Positions 16,690 to 25,226 of a stretch of DNA of 64,000 nt are shown piece by piece. Location of the stretch: the NCBI GenBank assembly GCA_022833215.1, contig JAIPUZ010000005.1, positions 1 to 64,000 of the forward strand, in the 5' to 3' direction. The DNA comes from Mesorhizobium sp. Lineage in GTDB: Bacteria > Pseudomonadota > Alphaproteobacteria > Rhizobiales > Rhizobiaceae. Made by a program: the position numbers and the translations under genes. Each line of letters starts with the position of its first letter. Within the stretch, counting starts at the first letter, position 1. Below the pieces are notes generated by a model. It saw only the letters and a program-made list of their open reading frames with translations. It was not told the origin of the DNA and searched no databases.

Positions 16690-17079
16690 TCAGTTCGCCG
16701 GGATATAGGCGATGATGACGGATGCCGAACCGGCGGTGGCCGCAGCGCCCGACACCGCCTGAGTGGCGGTGATGGTCGTGTCCACGTCCACCTTGCCGGA
16801 AACGGCTTCATCCAGCGCCACATAGGCAATCGCACCGGTAGCAATCGCCGTAGCGTAGAAGTCGCCATCAGCTTCCGTGCCGATGTTGAGCGTGTTCGTG
16901 GTGGCGTTGTTGAACGCCACATGAACCGCAACGCCGGAAATCGGCTTTACGATCACAGCGCCCGCCGGCAGCGTGCCGACAACAACAGGGCCAGCATCGG
17001 CAAAGGTGATGTCTTTGCGCAGATACTGGATATTCTGATAGCCGGCGTCCCGCGCCGGGATTTCGCGATTGAGGCCCAT
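16690..17079 (-). CDS. Capsid-associated (probable decoration) protein
   Basis: 129 residues, beta-rich and small-residue-rich: DITFADAGPVVVGTLPAGA, VKPISGVAVHVAFNNATTN, VDTTITATQAVSGAAATAG. Proteins of this size and composition directly after the major coat gene are often capsid decoration or stabilising proteins. No enzyme motif is seen. Role inferred from position. Confidence 0.6.
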   Translation of the reverse strand: MGLNREIPARDAGYQNIQYLRKDITFADAGPVVVGTLPAGAVIVKPISGVAVHVAFNNATTNTLNIGTEADGDFYATAIATGAIAYVALDEAVSGKVDVDTTITATQAVSGAAATAGSASVIIAYIPAN

Positions 17080-17137
17080 GGCCTTATCCTTTCAAGATTG
17101 GGGAGAGGATGGGCGGCCCGGAAGCCGCCCTGCCGGA

Positions 17138-18286
17138 TCAGGCATCGAGCGGGGCGGCGACGAAGCCGGTAACCATGCCCCACTGCTTGAGCGGGCCGCC
17201 GTCCATCGGGTGTTTCTTGAACATCTTGGAAACGCCGAAGCACATCTCGGTTCCGACGCCCTTGATGAACCCGTAGTCGTCCTCCTTGCGGAAGGTCGGC
17301 TTGGCCATCTGGCCCCATCCGAGAACCGCCGCCTGCTGGCCGCAGAGGAAGTACGGCTCGACACGCCCACCACTGCCGCCTGCCGTGGTCAGAGAGGTCC
17401 ACACATCGGTGACGTAGTTGGAAATCTCTGGCACCTGTCGGACAATGACGCCATCATAGATGAGGTCGCCATCCTGGAAGATGGGGTTGGTCGAGACATC
17501 GCGGGCGCGCGCGTCCTTGTTGGCCTCGTAGACTGCCGGGTCCAGCTTGAAGTCACGGAAAGCGTTCGTGCCGCAAAAGACCACGAAATATTCGTACCCG
17601 CTCTTGGTCTTGTACGGCTTGATGGCCGGCTGGGCATTCATAGCGCGGCGCTTGGCGAGCGACACGATTGCGCCTGACAGACGTTCCGTCACCGCGATAT
17701 TGCCTAGAGCCGTGGCATGGGTGGCGCTGTAGTTGCTGACCGTATCGCCAAACAGGACCCGATCAGAGTTCGCGGCGTTCCACGCATTGCGCTGTGCCGG
17801 AGAAGCCGCCTCATAGCGAATGCCGTTGACGGTATCGCCATCGTCAGTGCCGAGGCCGGCAGGGGCGCTTTCGGACGGGAGGGCCATGAACGCCTCAATG
17901 AGGTCATCGCGCTGGCGCTCCTTACCCCAATCGGACAGAAGCGGGCGGGCTTCACCGAAGATGTCGGCAGAGTCCTTCTGTTCCTCCGATTTCTTGGTCG
18001 TGACGGCGTGACGAGCCCAATCGACCCACAGGCGCATGCCGTAGTTATCGATCTTTTCCTCGTTGCCGACGAGCGTGCCGGAACCGCGCCCCTTGCCGCG
18101 AAGCTTGGTGACGAGCGGGATGTTCATCTGCTCGCCGCCCTGCTTCAGCTCCTGCCGAATGCGAATGATGGCGTTGAGGTCCTGCGACATGTACGGCGAG
18201 AACAGGTTCTCGCGCACGAACTCGCGGTTGATTTCCTTGGTGTAGCGGACAAGCTTGTTGTTGTCCTGAATGACCGTAGTGGCCAT
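17138..18286 (-). CDS. Major capsid protein, DUF4043/Phage_capsid_3-like
   Basis: 382 residues. The N-terminus TVIQDNNKLVRYTKEINREF, the KLRGKGRGSGTLVGNEEKID segment, RLWVDWARHAV and the YEYFVVFCGTNAFRDF region are characteristic of this HK97-fold coat family. It follows the scaffold gene and precedes head-completion genes. The length is typical. It would assemble the procapsid shell together with the scaffold protein. Confidence 0.85.
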   Translation of the reverse strand: MATTVIQDNNKLVRYTKEINREFVRENLFSPYMSQDLNAIIRIRQELKQGGEQMNIPLVTKLRGKGRGSGTLVGNEEKIDNYGMRLWVDWARHAVTTKKSEEQKDSADIFGEARPLLSDWGKERQRDDLIEAFMALPSESAPAGLGTDDGDTVNGIRYEAASPAQRNAWNAANSDRVLFGDTVSNYSATHATALGNIAVTERLSGAIVSLAKRRAMNAQPAIKPYKTKSGYEYFVVFCGTNAFRDFKLDPAVYEANKDARARDVSTNPIFQDGDLIYDGVIVRQVPEISNYVTDVWTSLTTAGGSGGRVEPYFLCGQQAAVLGWGQMAKPTFRKEDDYGFIKGVGTEMCFGVSKMFKKHPMDGGPLKQWGMVTGFVAAPLDA

Positions 18287-18306
18287 GGTCGTTTCCTTTC
18301 AGGCGG

Positions 18307-19170
18307 TCAGGACCGCATTGCATGGCTGAAGATACCCGCATCGCTCAGGTCCTCGTCGGCAGCAGTGTTGCCACCGGCTGGCAGACGAGAGAGAGAAGGC
18401 GGGAGGCTTGTGACGGGGTTTGACCGGCTGTTGGCGGCAGCAGTGCCCTTGATGCGCTCCAGAACCTTCGCCTGATAGGCGGGGTCCGCGAGGCGCTTCT
18501 CCATCTCGGCTTCAAGCCACGCATGGGGGTCATTTCCCACAATGCGCAGGTTCTCTTGGCGCTTATGCCATGAGACAAGAGCATCGTAAGGATGCTCCGA
18601 CGCCATGATGGACTGATATTCGGCAGCGTATGCCTGCGGGTTCGCCCGCGCCGCCTCGACAAAGGCGTTGTAGGCATTGTCCACAGTTTCACTGCCATGG
18701 GCCTGCATGGCGAGCATCTTGGAAAACTGCTCGCGCTGCTGCTGTATCTGCTGCTGGAATGGAGACAGCTTGCTTTCGAGAAAGCTATCGGGGCTTTCCC
18801 AGAAATCGACAGGCTTTGCCGCGTCCTCGGCCTTCTGAGGCTGCGGTGCCTGACGCTGATTGAGAAGCTGAATCTGGGCCTGCATCTGGGCAAGCTGCTG
18901 CCTCAACTGCTCGGCTTCGGTTGTCGCTTCCTTTGCCTTCTGACGGGCGGCGTGAAGTGCCTGCTGGGGGACCTTGCCCTGCTCGGGCTCGGGCTCATCG
19001 TCAGTCACCTCAGGCTGATCCTGCTGCTGCTCGGGCTGCTCTGCCTTGGTGGCAAAACGTCCCTGCTCGTCGCGGGTCTGGCCTGCGCTTTCCGTCTCGG
19101 GCTGCTGCTCCTGTATGATTTCCTGTACGTCATCGGACGCAAGGATTTCGTCCAGCTCGTTGCCGGTCAT
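18307..19170 (-). CDS. Scaffolding protein
   Basis: 287 residues, strongly acidic and glutamine-rich in the first third (QEIIQEQQPETESAGQTRDE). A central coiled coil (~80-125, EAEQLRQQLAQMQAQIQLL) and a helical C-terminal part follow. This is the usual make-up of phage scaffolds and it lies immediately upstream of the coat gene, 20 bases apart. It should guide procapsid assembly and then be removed or released. Confidence 0.82.
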   Translation of the reverse strand: MTGNELDEILASDDVQEIIQEQQPETESAGQTRDEQGRFATKAEQPEQQQDQPEVTDDEPEPEQGKVPQQALHAARQKAKEATTEAEQLRQQLAQMQAQIQLLNQRQAPQPQKAEDAAKPVDFWESPDSFLESKLSPFQQQIQQQREQFSKMLAMQAHGSETVDNAYNAFVEAARANPQAYAAEYQSIMASEHPYDALVSWHKRQENLRIVGNDPHAWLEAEMEKRLADPAYQAKVLERIKGTAAANSRSNPVTSLPPSLSRLPAGGNTAADEDLSDAGIFSHAMRS

Positions 19171-19314
19171 GATGGTATCTCCGATTCCTGTTGGAGGTCA
19201 CGTTCGCCCGGTTCGGCCCGGCGGCGGCATCTCGCCCTTGATGATGGCGGCTCATTCGCCCTTTGAGGTCGGCGGCACCTGTGATGCGCCGTTACGTGGC
19301 GCGGTCGATTGCGG

Positions 19315-19704
19315 TCAGACCGCTAATTCCTCGGGAACAATGCGACGGAGATCGCTGTCTTCCGCCGCATCATCGAAATGCCCGCTGGCCTGCCCTGCCG
19401 AACGAACATCAACAATGAGCGCGGCCAGCACCGGGGCGATGTCCTCGACGGTCAGGCCGTAATCGGCCCACTCAATCTCAGGCAGGTCACCTGCACCAGC
19501 GTTCGTCAGGATATCGACAAACTCCTGCTTGACGGCGGTGCGGCAGCCGTAGTGCGTGGCGGGCTCGGAACCATCCGACGAGAGCGGGACGGAGAACGTG
19601 TTGCCCGGCAGAACATCGTGGCCCAACGCACAGGAAAGCCGGTTGGCGGTGTCCTGTAGCGCTGCCGGGACGATCATGACGATGGAGAGGGTCCAGCCGG
19701 TCAT
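19315..19704 (-). CDS. Phage protein of unknown function, 129 aa
   Basis: 129 residues (MTGWTLSIVMIVPAALQDTA...; VLAALIVDVRSAGQASGHFDD). The ATG at 19704 overlaps the stop of the LamG-domain gene by four bases, which fixes the start. No motif recognised. It stands between the decoration-type genes and the scaffold, and 144 bases without a convincing gene separate it from the scaffold start. Confidence 0.62.
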   Translation of the reverse strand: MTGWTLSIVMIVPAALQDTANRLSCALGHDVLPGNTFSVPLSSDGSEPATHYGCRTAVKQEFVDILTNAGAGDLPEIEWADYGLTVEDIAPVLAALIVDVRSAGQASGHFDDAAEDSDLRRIVPEELAV

Positions 19705-20528
19705 AGCGTCACTCCTGCCTTTGCGGCTATCCAACGTTCGGCACCCGTAAGGTCTGCACCTTCGGTCAGGGCAAGACGGATGATCAGTCCGTACACGCTT
19801 CCGGGGAATGGCATTTGCATATTGCCCCGGTTGCCAATGTACAGCGGTCGAGTGACAAAATTTCCTGATCCTTCATTCAGAGTAGATGCACCACCGGGAA
19901 CTCCGTTTCTGCGAATTGTAGACAGCACGTCAGAAAGGTCATGTTGAGCGGTGAGAACAGCGAGGTCAGGGAATACTACATCGTATATGTTAGCCACAGT
20001 GTTCGGGTTATGCGACGTAGGAGTTGTGCCCCGCGCTGCGGCGTACCACCGACCACTATTCACCACACGCATACCGAATGTTCCGTGCTGTGAGTCCATA
20101 GTAGCAGTGCCGCTTTCATAGACCGATCCGGTAGTGCCAGCATTGCGTTTGTACACGCCACTGATCACTGTCAGCTTGTCCGATCCGGCCAGATAAAATT
20201 CTGCACAGGACAGCCAATCATCAGCGCCATCGAACTCAAGCCAGTGCAGTGCGCCGTCAGTGCGATACGTTGGGCGCGATGCTGTAGCGGGCTGAACCAG
20301 ATGATTGCCATTGCCCGACTTGTCGAGCATCAGCCCCACCGGATCGCCATCCGCCGTGACGGGGATCGTCCCCTCCGCATCCTGAAACAGCGTCGTCAGG
20401 TCGCTCGGGTCGTACCATGCGCCCCGCTCGCCGTTGGAGAAGAGGATGGAGGGGTCGAAGGGAATGCCGCTCCCACCAGCCCGCGAATACCGCGTGAGGC
20501 CGAGCGACATGGGCGGCATGAAGAACAT
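19701..20528 (-). CDS. LamG-type jelly-roll protein within the head module
   Basis: 275 residues. GERGAWYDPSDLTTLFQD near the start and LDKSGNGNHLVQ, LHWLEFDGADDWLSC are hallmarks of LamG/ConA-like domains in phage proteins. The C-terminal RPLYIGNRGN and GSVYGLIIRLALTEGADLT complete the jelly roll. It lies in the portal-scaffold interval, far from the fibre genes, and is joined by overlaps to both neighbours. A capsid-displayed, carbohydrate-binding decoration is the best guess. Confidence 0.65.
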   Translation of the reverse strand: MFFMPPMSLGLTRYSRAGGSGIPFDPSILFSNGERGAWYDPSDLTTLFQDAEGTIPVTADGDPVGLMLDKSGNGNHLVQPATASRPTYRTDGALHWLEFDGADDWLSCAEFYLAGSDKLTVISGVYKRNAGTTGSVYESGTATMDSQHGTFGMRVVNSGRWYAAARGTTPTSHNPNTVANIYDVVFPDLAVLTAQHDLSDVLSTIRRNGVPGGASTLNEGSGNFVTRPLYIGNRGNMQMPFPGSVYGLIIRLALTEGADLTGAERWIAAKAGVTL

Positions 20529-20884
20529 CAGTAGGTCAGCCCGACAATGCCGGTCGCCGTGGTCGTAGCCATGACCTTGACGGCAAACACCGGCAGGATT
20601 GATCCGTCCGGGACGTTCGCAAAGGTGACCGGATTGCCGTTCCGGGTTTCGATCACCACATTGCCACCGGTGCCGACATAGAGCGCAACCGCGTTGATGA
20701 TGGTGCTGTCGCTCGGGGTCACCGCGAAGGCATCGCCTGCGGAGTCTGCCTGGATTGGCAGCGGGTTCGGGATGGACCCGCCACCCGAGCCAGCATCGAC
20801 CCTCAGCCGACCTGTTGCCGCGTCAATCGTCAGTTCGCCTATCGACCCGACCACGCCGGCCAGATCGCCACTTACTCGTCTCAT
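20528..20884 (-). CDS. Head fibre or decoration-like small protein
   Basis: 118 residues with an N-terminal part (GDLAGVVGSIGELTIDAATG) and a compact beta-rich C-terminal part: INAVALYVGTGGNVVIETRN, TFANVPDGSILPVFAVKV, TTTATGIVGLTY. The latter pattern is common in small capsid-surface proteins encoded next to portals. One-base overlap with the LamG gene suggests that the two products act together, possibly as base and tip of a capsid fibre. Confidence 0.6.
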   Translation of the reverse strand: MRRVSGDLAGVVGSIGELTIDAATGRLRVDAGSGGGSIPNPLPIQADSAGDAFAVTPSDSTIINAVALYVGTGGNVVIETRNGNPVTFANVPDGSILPVFAVKVMATTTATGIVGLTY

Positions 20885-20896
20885 GGTGGTATCTCC

Positions 20897-22879
20897 TTAG
20901 ACCGGCAGGCTTGCGGCCTGATCAATATCGGCCTGCTTGAAGGCAAACCGCTCTTCGCGGGCCAGTTCCTGCTCACGCTGCTGGTTGGCCATTTCCATTG
21001 GCTTCAACGCGGTTTCGACTTGCGTCCGCTCGGTTTCGGCAACTGTCTTGGCGGTATTGGCCTGCGCCTGCCTGATGTCCGCGAGAGCCTTCGCCAGATC
21101 GATTTCGCTTGGCCCCTGATCGCCACCGGTTCCGGCGTCTGCGAGTGCCTTTTGCCCCTGAGCCTGCTTCAGGAAGGCGGAAGCCTGACGCTCCTGCACC
21201 TCGGCTTGTGCGCCCTGCATCTGGAGGGCTGCGGCCTGCTGCTGTTCCGGGCTGGGCTGGCTGGCCTGCTCCAGAATTTCCAGCACCTTCTTCTTGACGG
21301 AACCTGCCAGCGGCGAGAGCTCGATAAGCACCTGCGGAGGCACCTGCTGGCCTTTGGTCGCCATGATCGACAACGTGTCGTAGGCGTCGGCCTGCATGTT
21401 GATCACGTCGGGGCCTTCATCGATTATGATGTCCACATCGAGCGACCCGATTGCGTTTACCAATGCTGGCATCCCATCCGGCCCGACCTGCATCTGGTTG
21501 ATGGCGAAGAACTGCGCAACCTGATCGTCATCGGTGACCCTGATCCAGCGCTCCGAAGTCCAATGCTGCTGCACCGCATTCCAGATGGCGCGATAAACGC
21601 GGAGTTTCCATCCCCGGAAGGCAAGGAGATACGGGCCAAGCTCTGCCACGCCTGCCTGCTGCTGCAAGGCAATTGCCCGGCCCGACATGTCCTGCACGCC
21701 CTGCCCCATGAGGGCCGGATTGAACCCGTAGTTTTCGATTTCGTCTTTTGCGTCCTGAAGGAACTGGAGCTGACCGGTCAGCTCGGCATTCTTTGCCGCG
21801 TCATCGAACTGAGGCGGCTCCGTTCCCGGATGATATTCAATCACGCCGTCTGGCCGTGCAGCCTCTGCTCTTATTCTCTCAACGTCGCTCGCCTGCCCAT
21901 TGGCGATAATCATCCGGCGAGAGTTGAGCAGGTGGAGCCCCTTCGACCGACGCTGGTTCACCTCGTCCTGGCTGGACTTCATGTTGCGGATGAAGCCGTA
22001 TCGGTCCCCATCATGGTCCACATTTGCCGAGTACATGATGTACTTGCATTCGGAGCGGCCCTTGTTATCGACAAGGTAGCTCTCGCCGCTCTGAAGCAGC
22101 ACCGAACCTGTGTACAGCGACCAGTGCCATTTGCCGCCCCGGCGATACCAGTGATCGACAATCCTGATCTTGCGGCCATTGTCCGAGGTAGAGAACCATT
22201 TATTCTCGTAGTCTGGATTGGTGGTCAGATCGGAACCAGACTCCACCGAGGCGCGGATTTCGGCCTCCTTGTCCGGGGCCAGTTCGATCGCATCCTCGAT
22301 ATCGGCCCACTTCGAAATACCCATATACCGGGCATCGGAGAAATCAGCTTTCAGCGAGCGTGGATCGTAGAAGAAGGAAGACGGGTCAACTTCCTCTAGC
22401 CCGACCTCGATGTCCTCATTGTCGCCCTGCTCAAGCAACAATTCCACGCCGCCAATGCCGTCAACCGCACCATTGAGACCGGAGACGAGAGATATCGACT
22501 GCCATTCCTGCTCGTCGCAGACATAGCGGAGCACTGCGGTCGCAATCTCCGCACCTTCTTCGTGCTTAGGCGTCCGGGGAAAGCCCTTCGGGTCGGATTT
22601 CTGGCGCTCCAGCAGGCCAACAATAGCATTGATCTTGCGCCCGATGCGATTGTACGTGACGACCGGCTGCCGGCGCTTGTTCAGTGCCTTGATCTGGGCT
22701 GCGGTCCACTGTGCGCCATGATAGTAGCGACGTGAGTCCTGCTGCTCCTTGATTTCCTCGTTCTTGGTTTCGAGGTAGGAGAGATACTGTTTCTTCAGGT
22801 CGTCGTGGGAAATGCCGCCTTCTGTCGCAGTTATACCCTGCGCCGCTCCTGACCCCTGAGAATATCCGGTGCTTGCCAT
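20897..22879 (-). CDS. P22-type portal protein
   Basis: 660 residues, near the 700-725 of P22 gp1. Recognisable parts are KKQYLSYLETKNEEIKEQQD, RRYYHGAQWTAAQIKALNKR, RKINAIVGLLERQKSDP and DEGPDVINMQADAYDTL, plus a glutamine-rich helical barrel tail. Twelve copies form the DNA channel at one capsid vertex. The ATG at 22879 overlaps the TerL stop codon by one base (TGATG); a TTG 15 bases upstream is not needed. Confidence 0.88.
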   Translation of the reverse strand: MASTGYSQGSGAAQGITATEGGISHDDLKKQYLSYLETKNEEIKEQQDSRRYYHGAQWTAAQIKALNKRRQPVVTYNRIGRKINAIVGLLERQKSDPKGFPRTPKHEEGAEIATAVLRYVCDEQEWQSISLVSGLNGAVDGIGGVELLLEQGDNEDIEVGLEEVDPSSFFYDPRSLKADFSDARYMGISKWADIEDAIELAPDKEAEIRASVESGSDLTTNPDYENKWFSTSDNGRKIRIVDHWYRRGGKWHWSLYTGSVLLQSGESYLVDNKGRSECKYIMYSANVDHDGDRYGFIRNMKSSQDEVNQRRSKGLHLLNSRRMIIANGQASDVERIRAEAARPDGVIEYHPGTEPPQFDDAAKNAELTGQLQFLQDAKDEIENYGFNPALMGQGVQDMSGRAIALQQQAGVAELGPYLLAFRGWKLRVYRAIWNAVQQHWTSERWIRVTDDDQVAQFFAINQMQVGPDGMPALVNAIGSLDVDIIIDEGPDVINMQADAYDTLSIMATKGQQVPPQVLIELSPLAGSVKKKVLEILEQASQPSPEQQQAAALQMQGAQAEVQERQASAFLKQAQGQKALADAGTGGDQGPSEIDLAKALADIRQAQANTAKTVAETERTQVETALKPMEMANQQREQELAREERFAFKQADIDQAASLPV

Positions 22880-24351
22880 CAGTACGTCATCCAATCGCCA
22901 GCCTCGGGAGCATCATTGCTTGGGCGATAATCGCCTCTTGATGCGCTGTTTGCAGCCTGCGTCACTGGGGTCCACGGCCGGGACATACAGGCATAACGCG
23001 TCTCATCCGCCGCATGGTCTTCTGCGGTAGTGTCAAGGTCTTCAGGGCGGTCGGGGTCGTGCTGGAGCGCCGGGATGGTCCTGATGCTGTCAACGCAAGT
23101 TGAGAAAAACACCAGCATTGGGCGTCCTTCTTCATCGCCATTTAGGCGAGACCGCATCTGATCCCATCCGCCCATTGCTCCGCGCTGGGTAACGCGCTTG
23201 TTGTCCGCCGGACGGAAGAAGATACCCCTATCCATCATGCGATGAGCAATTGACGGGCCTCCATCTTCAGCGAAGGCGGCGGGATCCAAAACCCCGTATT
23301 CGACGGTTTCTTTTTCGCGTTCCTTGATCCCGTCCGCTACCTGCTCTGCCGTGAGCTTAAGGCCAGTATTAGGCCGCCCTGCTACGCACCCGTACCATTC
23401 CCGGTATTTAACCAGTGCGCCGCGCGGAATGACTTGGCCGGCCCCGACAATCATGTCGTCTGATGCTACGGCGTACCAGCCGATTGAGAACGGCTTGGCG
23501 CTGCCCCAGTCCCCGGCCCTGAACCGCATCCAATGATCCGGAATGGCGAACGGACGCACAACATGCCGGCGCTGGTCGAAATTGTCGAAGAATGCACCCT
23601 CAACAACATCCCAATCACCCCACCGCATAGCACGGACAAGGCTCTCGCTACCAAGCCCAGCCAGCCGAAGCTCATAGCCCGGATCGCTTTCAGCCATGGA
23701 CGGGTTGTCCTCTAGCCGCGCTGGTATGTACTGCCTCTGCATTCCGCCTTCGTTGGCGGGGGCCTCAATGACTTTCAGCGGCTCAACGCCGTCGATGAAT
23801 GTCATCTTGACGAACTGATGCCCGATGCCGCCGGGGTTGGCACCGCACACTATGCGTGGGAACTTGCCCCGATACTTCTCCGGGAGCGTGATGCCGACCA
23901 TGCGGACGCGATTGCGTAGGAACCGATAGATAGTTTCGGTGAAGTGCGTCAACTCATCGATAAGCAGGACGTGGATTTCGGCACCCTGATATTTAAATCG
24001 GTCCTTCTCGTCCTTGCAGTGGCAGAGATAAATCTTGCTGCCATTCCAGAACCGGATTTCGTCCTCAACTATCTGGGCAAACCCGCACTCTACCCACCCA
24101 GCCAGGAATTCGCGGAACCCGCTCGGACCCTCCATATGGTTTTTGACCAGATCGTCGCGAATGCGGCGAAATAGATAGACCTGAAGGCCCGGTATCTCCG
24201 AGCACCACGTAATGGCGGCCATACGCATGAGATGGCTTTTGCCGCCCCCGGCCGCGCCGCCGTATAAAATCTCTGTGGCCTCGCTCCAGAATGCTACCTG
24301 CTGCTTTTCGTGCAGGTTGATGTCTAGGGCGGCGCTACTCTGGCTTGCCAT
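22879..24351 (-). CDS. terL: Terminase large subunit
   Basis: 490 residues. The Walker A motif GGAAGGGKS is at residues 31-39, the Walker B motif LLIDE at 129-133, and a coupling motif follows in FPRIVCGANPGGIGH. The C-terminal RNase H-like nuclease half includes RAGDWGSAKPFSIGW and YGVLDPAAFAEDGG with candidate metal-binding aspartates. It packages and cuts the phage DNA at the portal. It overlaps TerS by 17 bases and the portal by one. Confidence 0.93.
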   Translation of the reverse strand: MASQSSAALDINLHEKQQVAFWSEATEILYGGAAGGGKSHLMRMAAITWCSEIPGLQVYLFRRIRDDLVKNHMEGPSGFREFLAGWVECGFAQIVEDEIRFWNGSKIYLCHCKDEKDRFKYQGAEIHVLLIDELTHFTETIYRFLRNRVRMVGITLPEKYRGKFPRIVCGANPGGIGHQFVKMTFIDGVEPLKVIEAPANEGGMQRQYIPARLEDNPSMAESDPGYELRLAGLGSESLVRAMRWGDWDVVEGAFFDNFDQRRHVVRPFAIPDHWMRFRAGDWGSAKPFSIGWYAVASDDMIVGAGQVIPRGALVKYREWYGCVAGRPNTGLKLTAEQVADGIKEREKETVEYGVLDPAAFAEDGGPSIAHRMMDRGIFFRPADNKRVTQRGAMGGWDQMRSRLNGDEEGRPMLVFFSTCVDSIRTIPALQHDPDRPEDLDTTAEDHAADETRYACMSRPWTPVTQAANSASRGDYRPSNDAPEAGDWMTY

Positions 24352-24772
24352 TGAAATTGATGGTTGGGGTCAGCATGACCTGTCCCGAATGGCTGTGCTC
24401 CTGCTTGTCGCGCCAGTCTTCCGGCTTGCGGTTGGTCAGCCAGAGCTTGGCGGCAGATGGATCAGGTGGCACATGCTCAACCGTATCCGCACGCACGATC
24501 TGGCCCTGAAACTGGAAAACCTTCTCGCTCTCGAAGGTGTAGCCCACTGCCCGATTGTACAGCGCCCGCTCTACACGGGTGTCTGCATTTTCCTTCCCCG
24601 CGATGAGGGCCTGACAAAAATCTTCATGCGCGTTCTTCCAGCGGTAGATTGTGCGGGTGTCCACCTTGAAGAAATCAGCCAGCTCGTAGTCGGTAGCACC
24701 AAGCGCGCACAGCTTAGCGGCCTGCTCGGCATACTCTGGCCGGTAGGCTGTCGGCCTTCCACGTTCAGACAT
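24335..24772 (-). CDS. terS: Terminase small subunit
   Basis: 145 residues. The N-terminal third has a homeodomain-like helix-turn-helix (EYAEQAAKLCALGATDYELADFF, KVDTRTIYRWKNAHEDF, positions ~14-55), followed by oligomerisation helices and the C-terminal KLWLTNRKPEDWRDKQ seen in many small terminases. It recognises packaging DNA and loads TerL. The ATG at 24772 has GAGGA 5 bases upstream. A long gene-free, hairpin-rich leader precedes it. Confidence 0.85.
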   Translation of the reverse strand: MSERGRPTAYRPEYAEQAAKLCALGATDYELADFFKVDTRTIYRWKNAHEDFCQALIAGKENADTRVERALYNRAVGYTFESEKVFQFQGQIVRADTVEHVPPDPSAAKLWLTNRKPEDWRDKQEHSHSGQVMLTPTINFNGKPE

Positions 24773-24815
24773 CACATTCCTCGGGATACGGATTTGCCTC
24801 TGCCCGCGCTCTTAA

Positions 24816-25133
24816 CCGCACATGCGGAGAAAGAGGGGCAATGAGTGATAAGCTTGCCTTATCGGTCTAGCGGCCTAAGCCGTCATGATGCTGCGAGGCG
24901 CACCGTAGTCGGCCCCGAAGGGTGGCAGTCTACGCGGGTTTCCCCTGCCGTTTAACCGACTCCCGTGACGTTCGGCTTGCTGTCCTTGTCACGGTCGCAG
25001 CAAGCGCGCCGCCTCGCTATTCCCTTGCGGGAACGAGTGACCCGCCGGGGTGCGCTTCTGTAGAGAGGCGTGGCAGGTGCTGTTCTCGTGAATATCTACA
25101 GCCGGCGATCAACCCGGCTGGCCTGTTGTCAGG
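24816..25133 (-). ncRNA. Candidate structured RNA in the terS leader, with H-type pseudoknot
   Basis: No credible ORF lies between terS and 25223. The stretch consists of consecutive perfect stems: 25099-25105 with 25114-25120 (7 bp); 25013-25016 plus 25020-25024 with 25029-25037 closed by a GCAA tetraloop on the minus strand; 24975-24982 with 24998-25005 (8 bp), whose loop holds 24988-24994 pairing with 24963-24969 (7 bp), a pseudoknot; 24907-24912 with 24956-24961 enclosing 24924-24928/24945-24949 and a UUCG hairpin at 24913-24922; 24871-24882; 24847-24863. The minus strand is favoured by tetraloop types and operon direction. It could be an RNA regulator or part of a packaging site. Confidence 0.6.
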
Positions 25134-25141
25134 TCTTAGAC

Positions 25142-25164
25142 AAGAAAAGGCCGCCGAAGCAGCC
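25142..25164 (-). terminator. Intrinsic terminator before the late leader
   Basis: On the minus strand GGCTGC-TTCG-GCGGCC (25164-25149) forms a 6-bp stem with a UUCG loop, followed by TTTTCTT. One pair is G-U on this strand and would be a mismatch on the other, which fixes the direction. It separates the leftward early operon from the terS transcript. Confidence 0.78.
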
Positions 25165-25177
25165 TCTTGTTAGGACG

Positions 25178-25226
25178 TTTCACGCCCAGCGTGAAAACCT
25201 ATGTCATTAATTCGTTCAAATGTCAA
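25178..25226 (-). promoter_or_regulatory. Possible late promoter and adjacent 8-bp dyad
   Basis: A perfect -35 TTGACA (minus strand, 25226-25221) overlaps the stop codon of the preceding gene. The best -10 at 17-bp spacing is only CATAGG (25203-25198). Just downstream, 25178-25185 and 25189-25196 form a perfect 8-bp inverted repeat with a 3-base loop. The promoter would fire directly into the terminator at 25142-25164, an arrangement familiar from antiterminated phage late operons. Confidence 0.4.

Noticed and set aside
22880-22894. Upstream TTG start for the portal protein
   Set aside because: The ATG at 22879 overlaps the TerL stop codon and needs no upstream extension.
24922-25173. An 83-codon rightward frame in the terS leader
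   Set aside because: Cysteine/arginine-rich composition, opposite to the operon direction, and the DNA is better explained by RNA stems.
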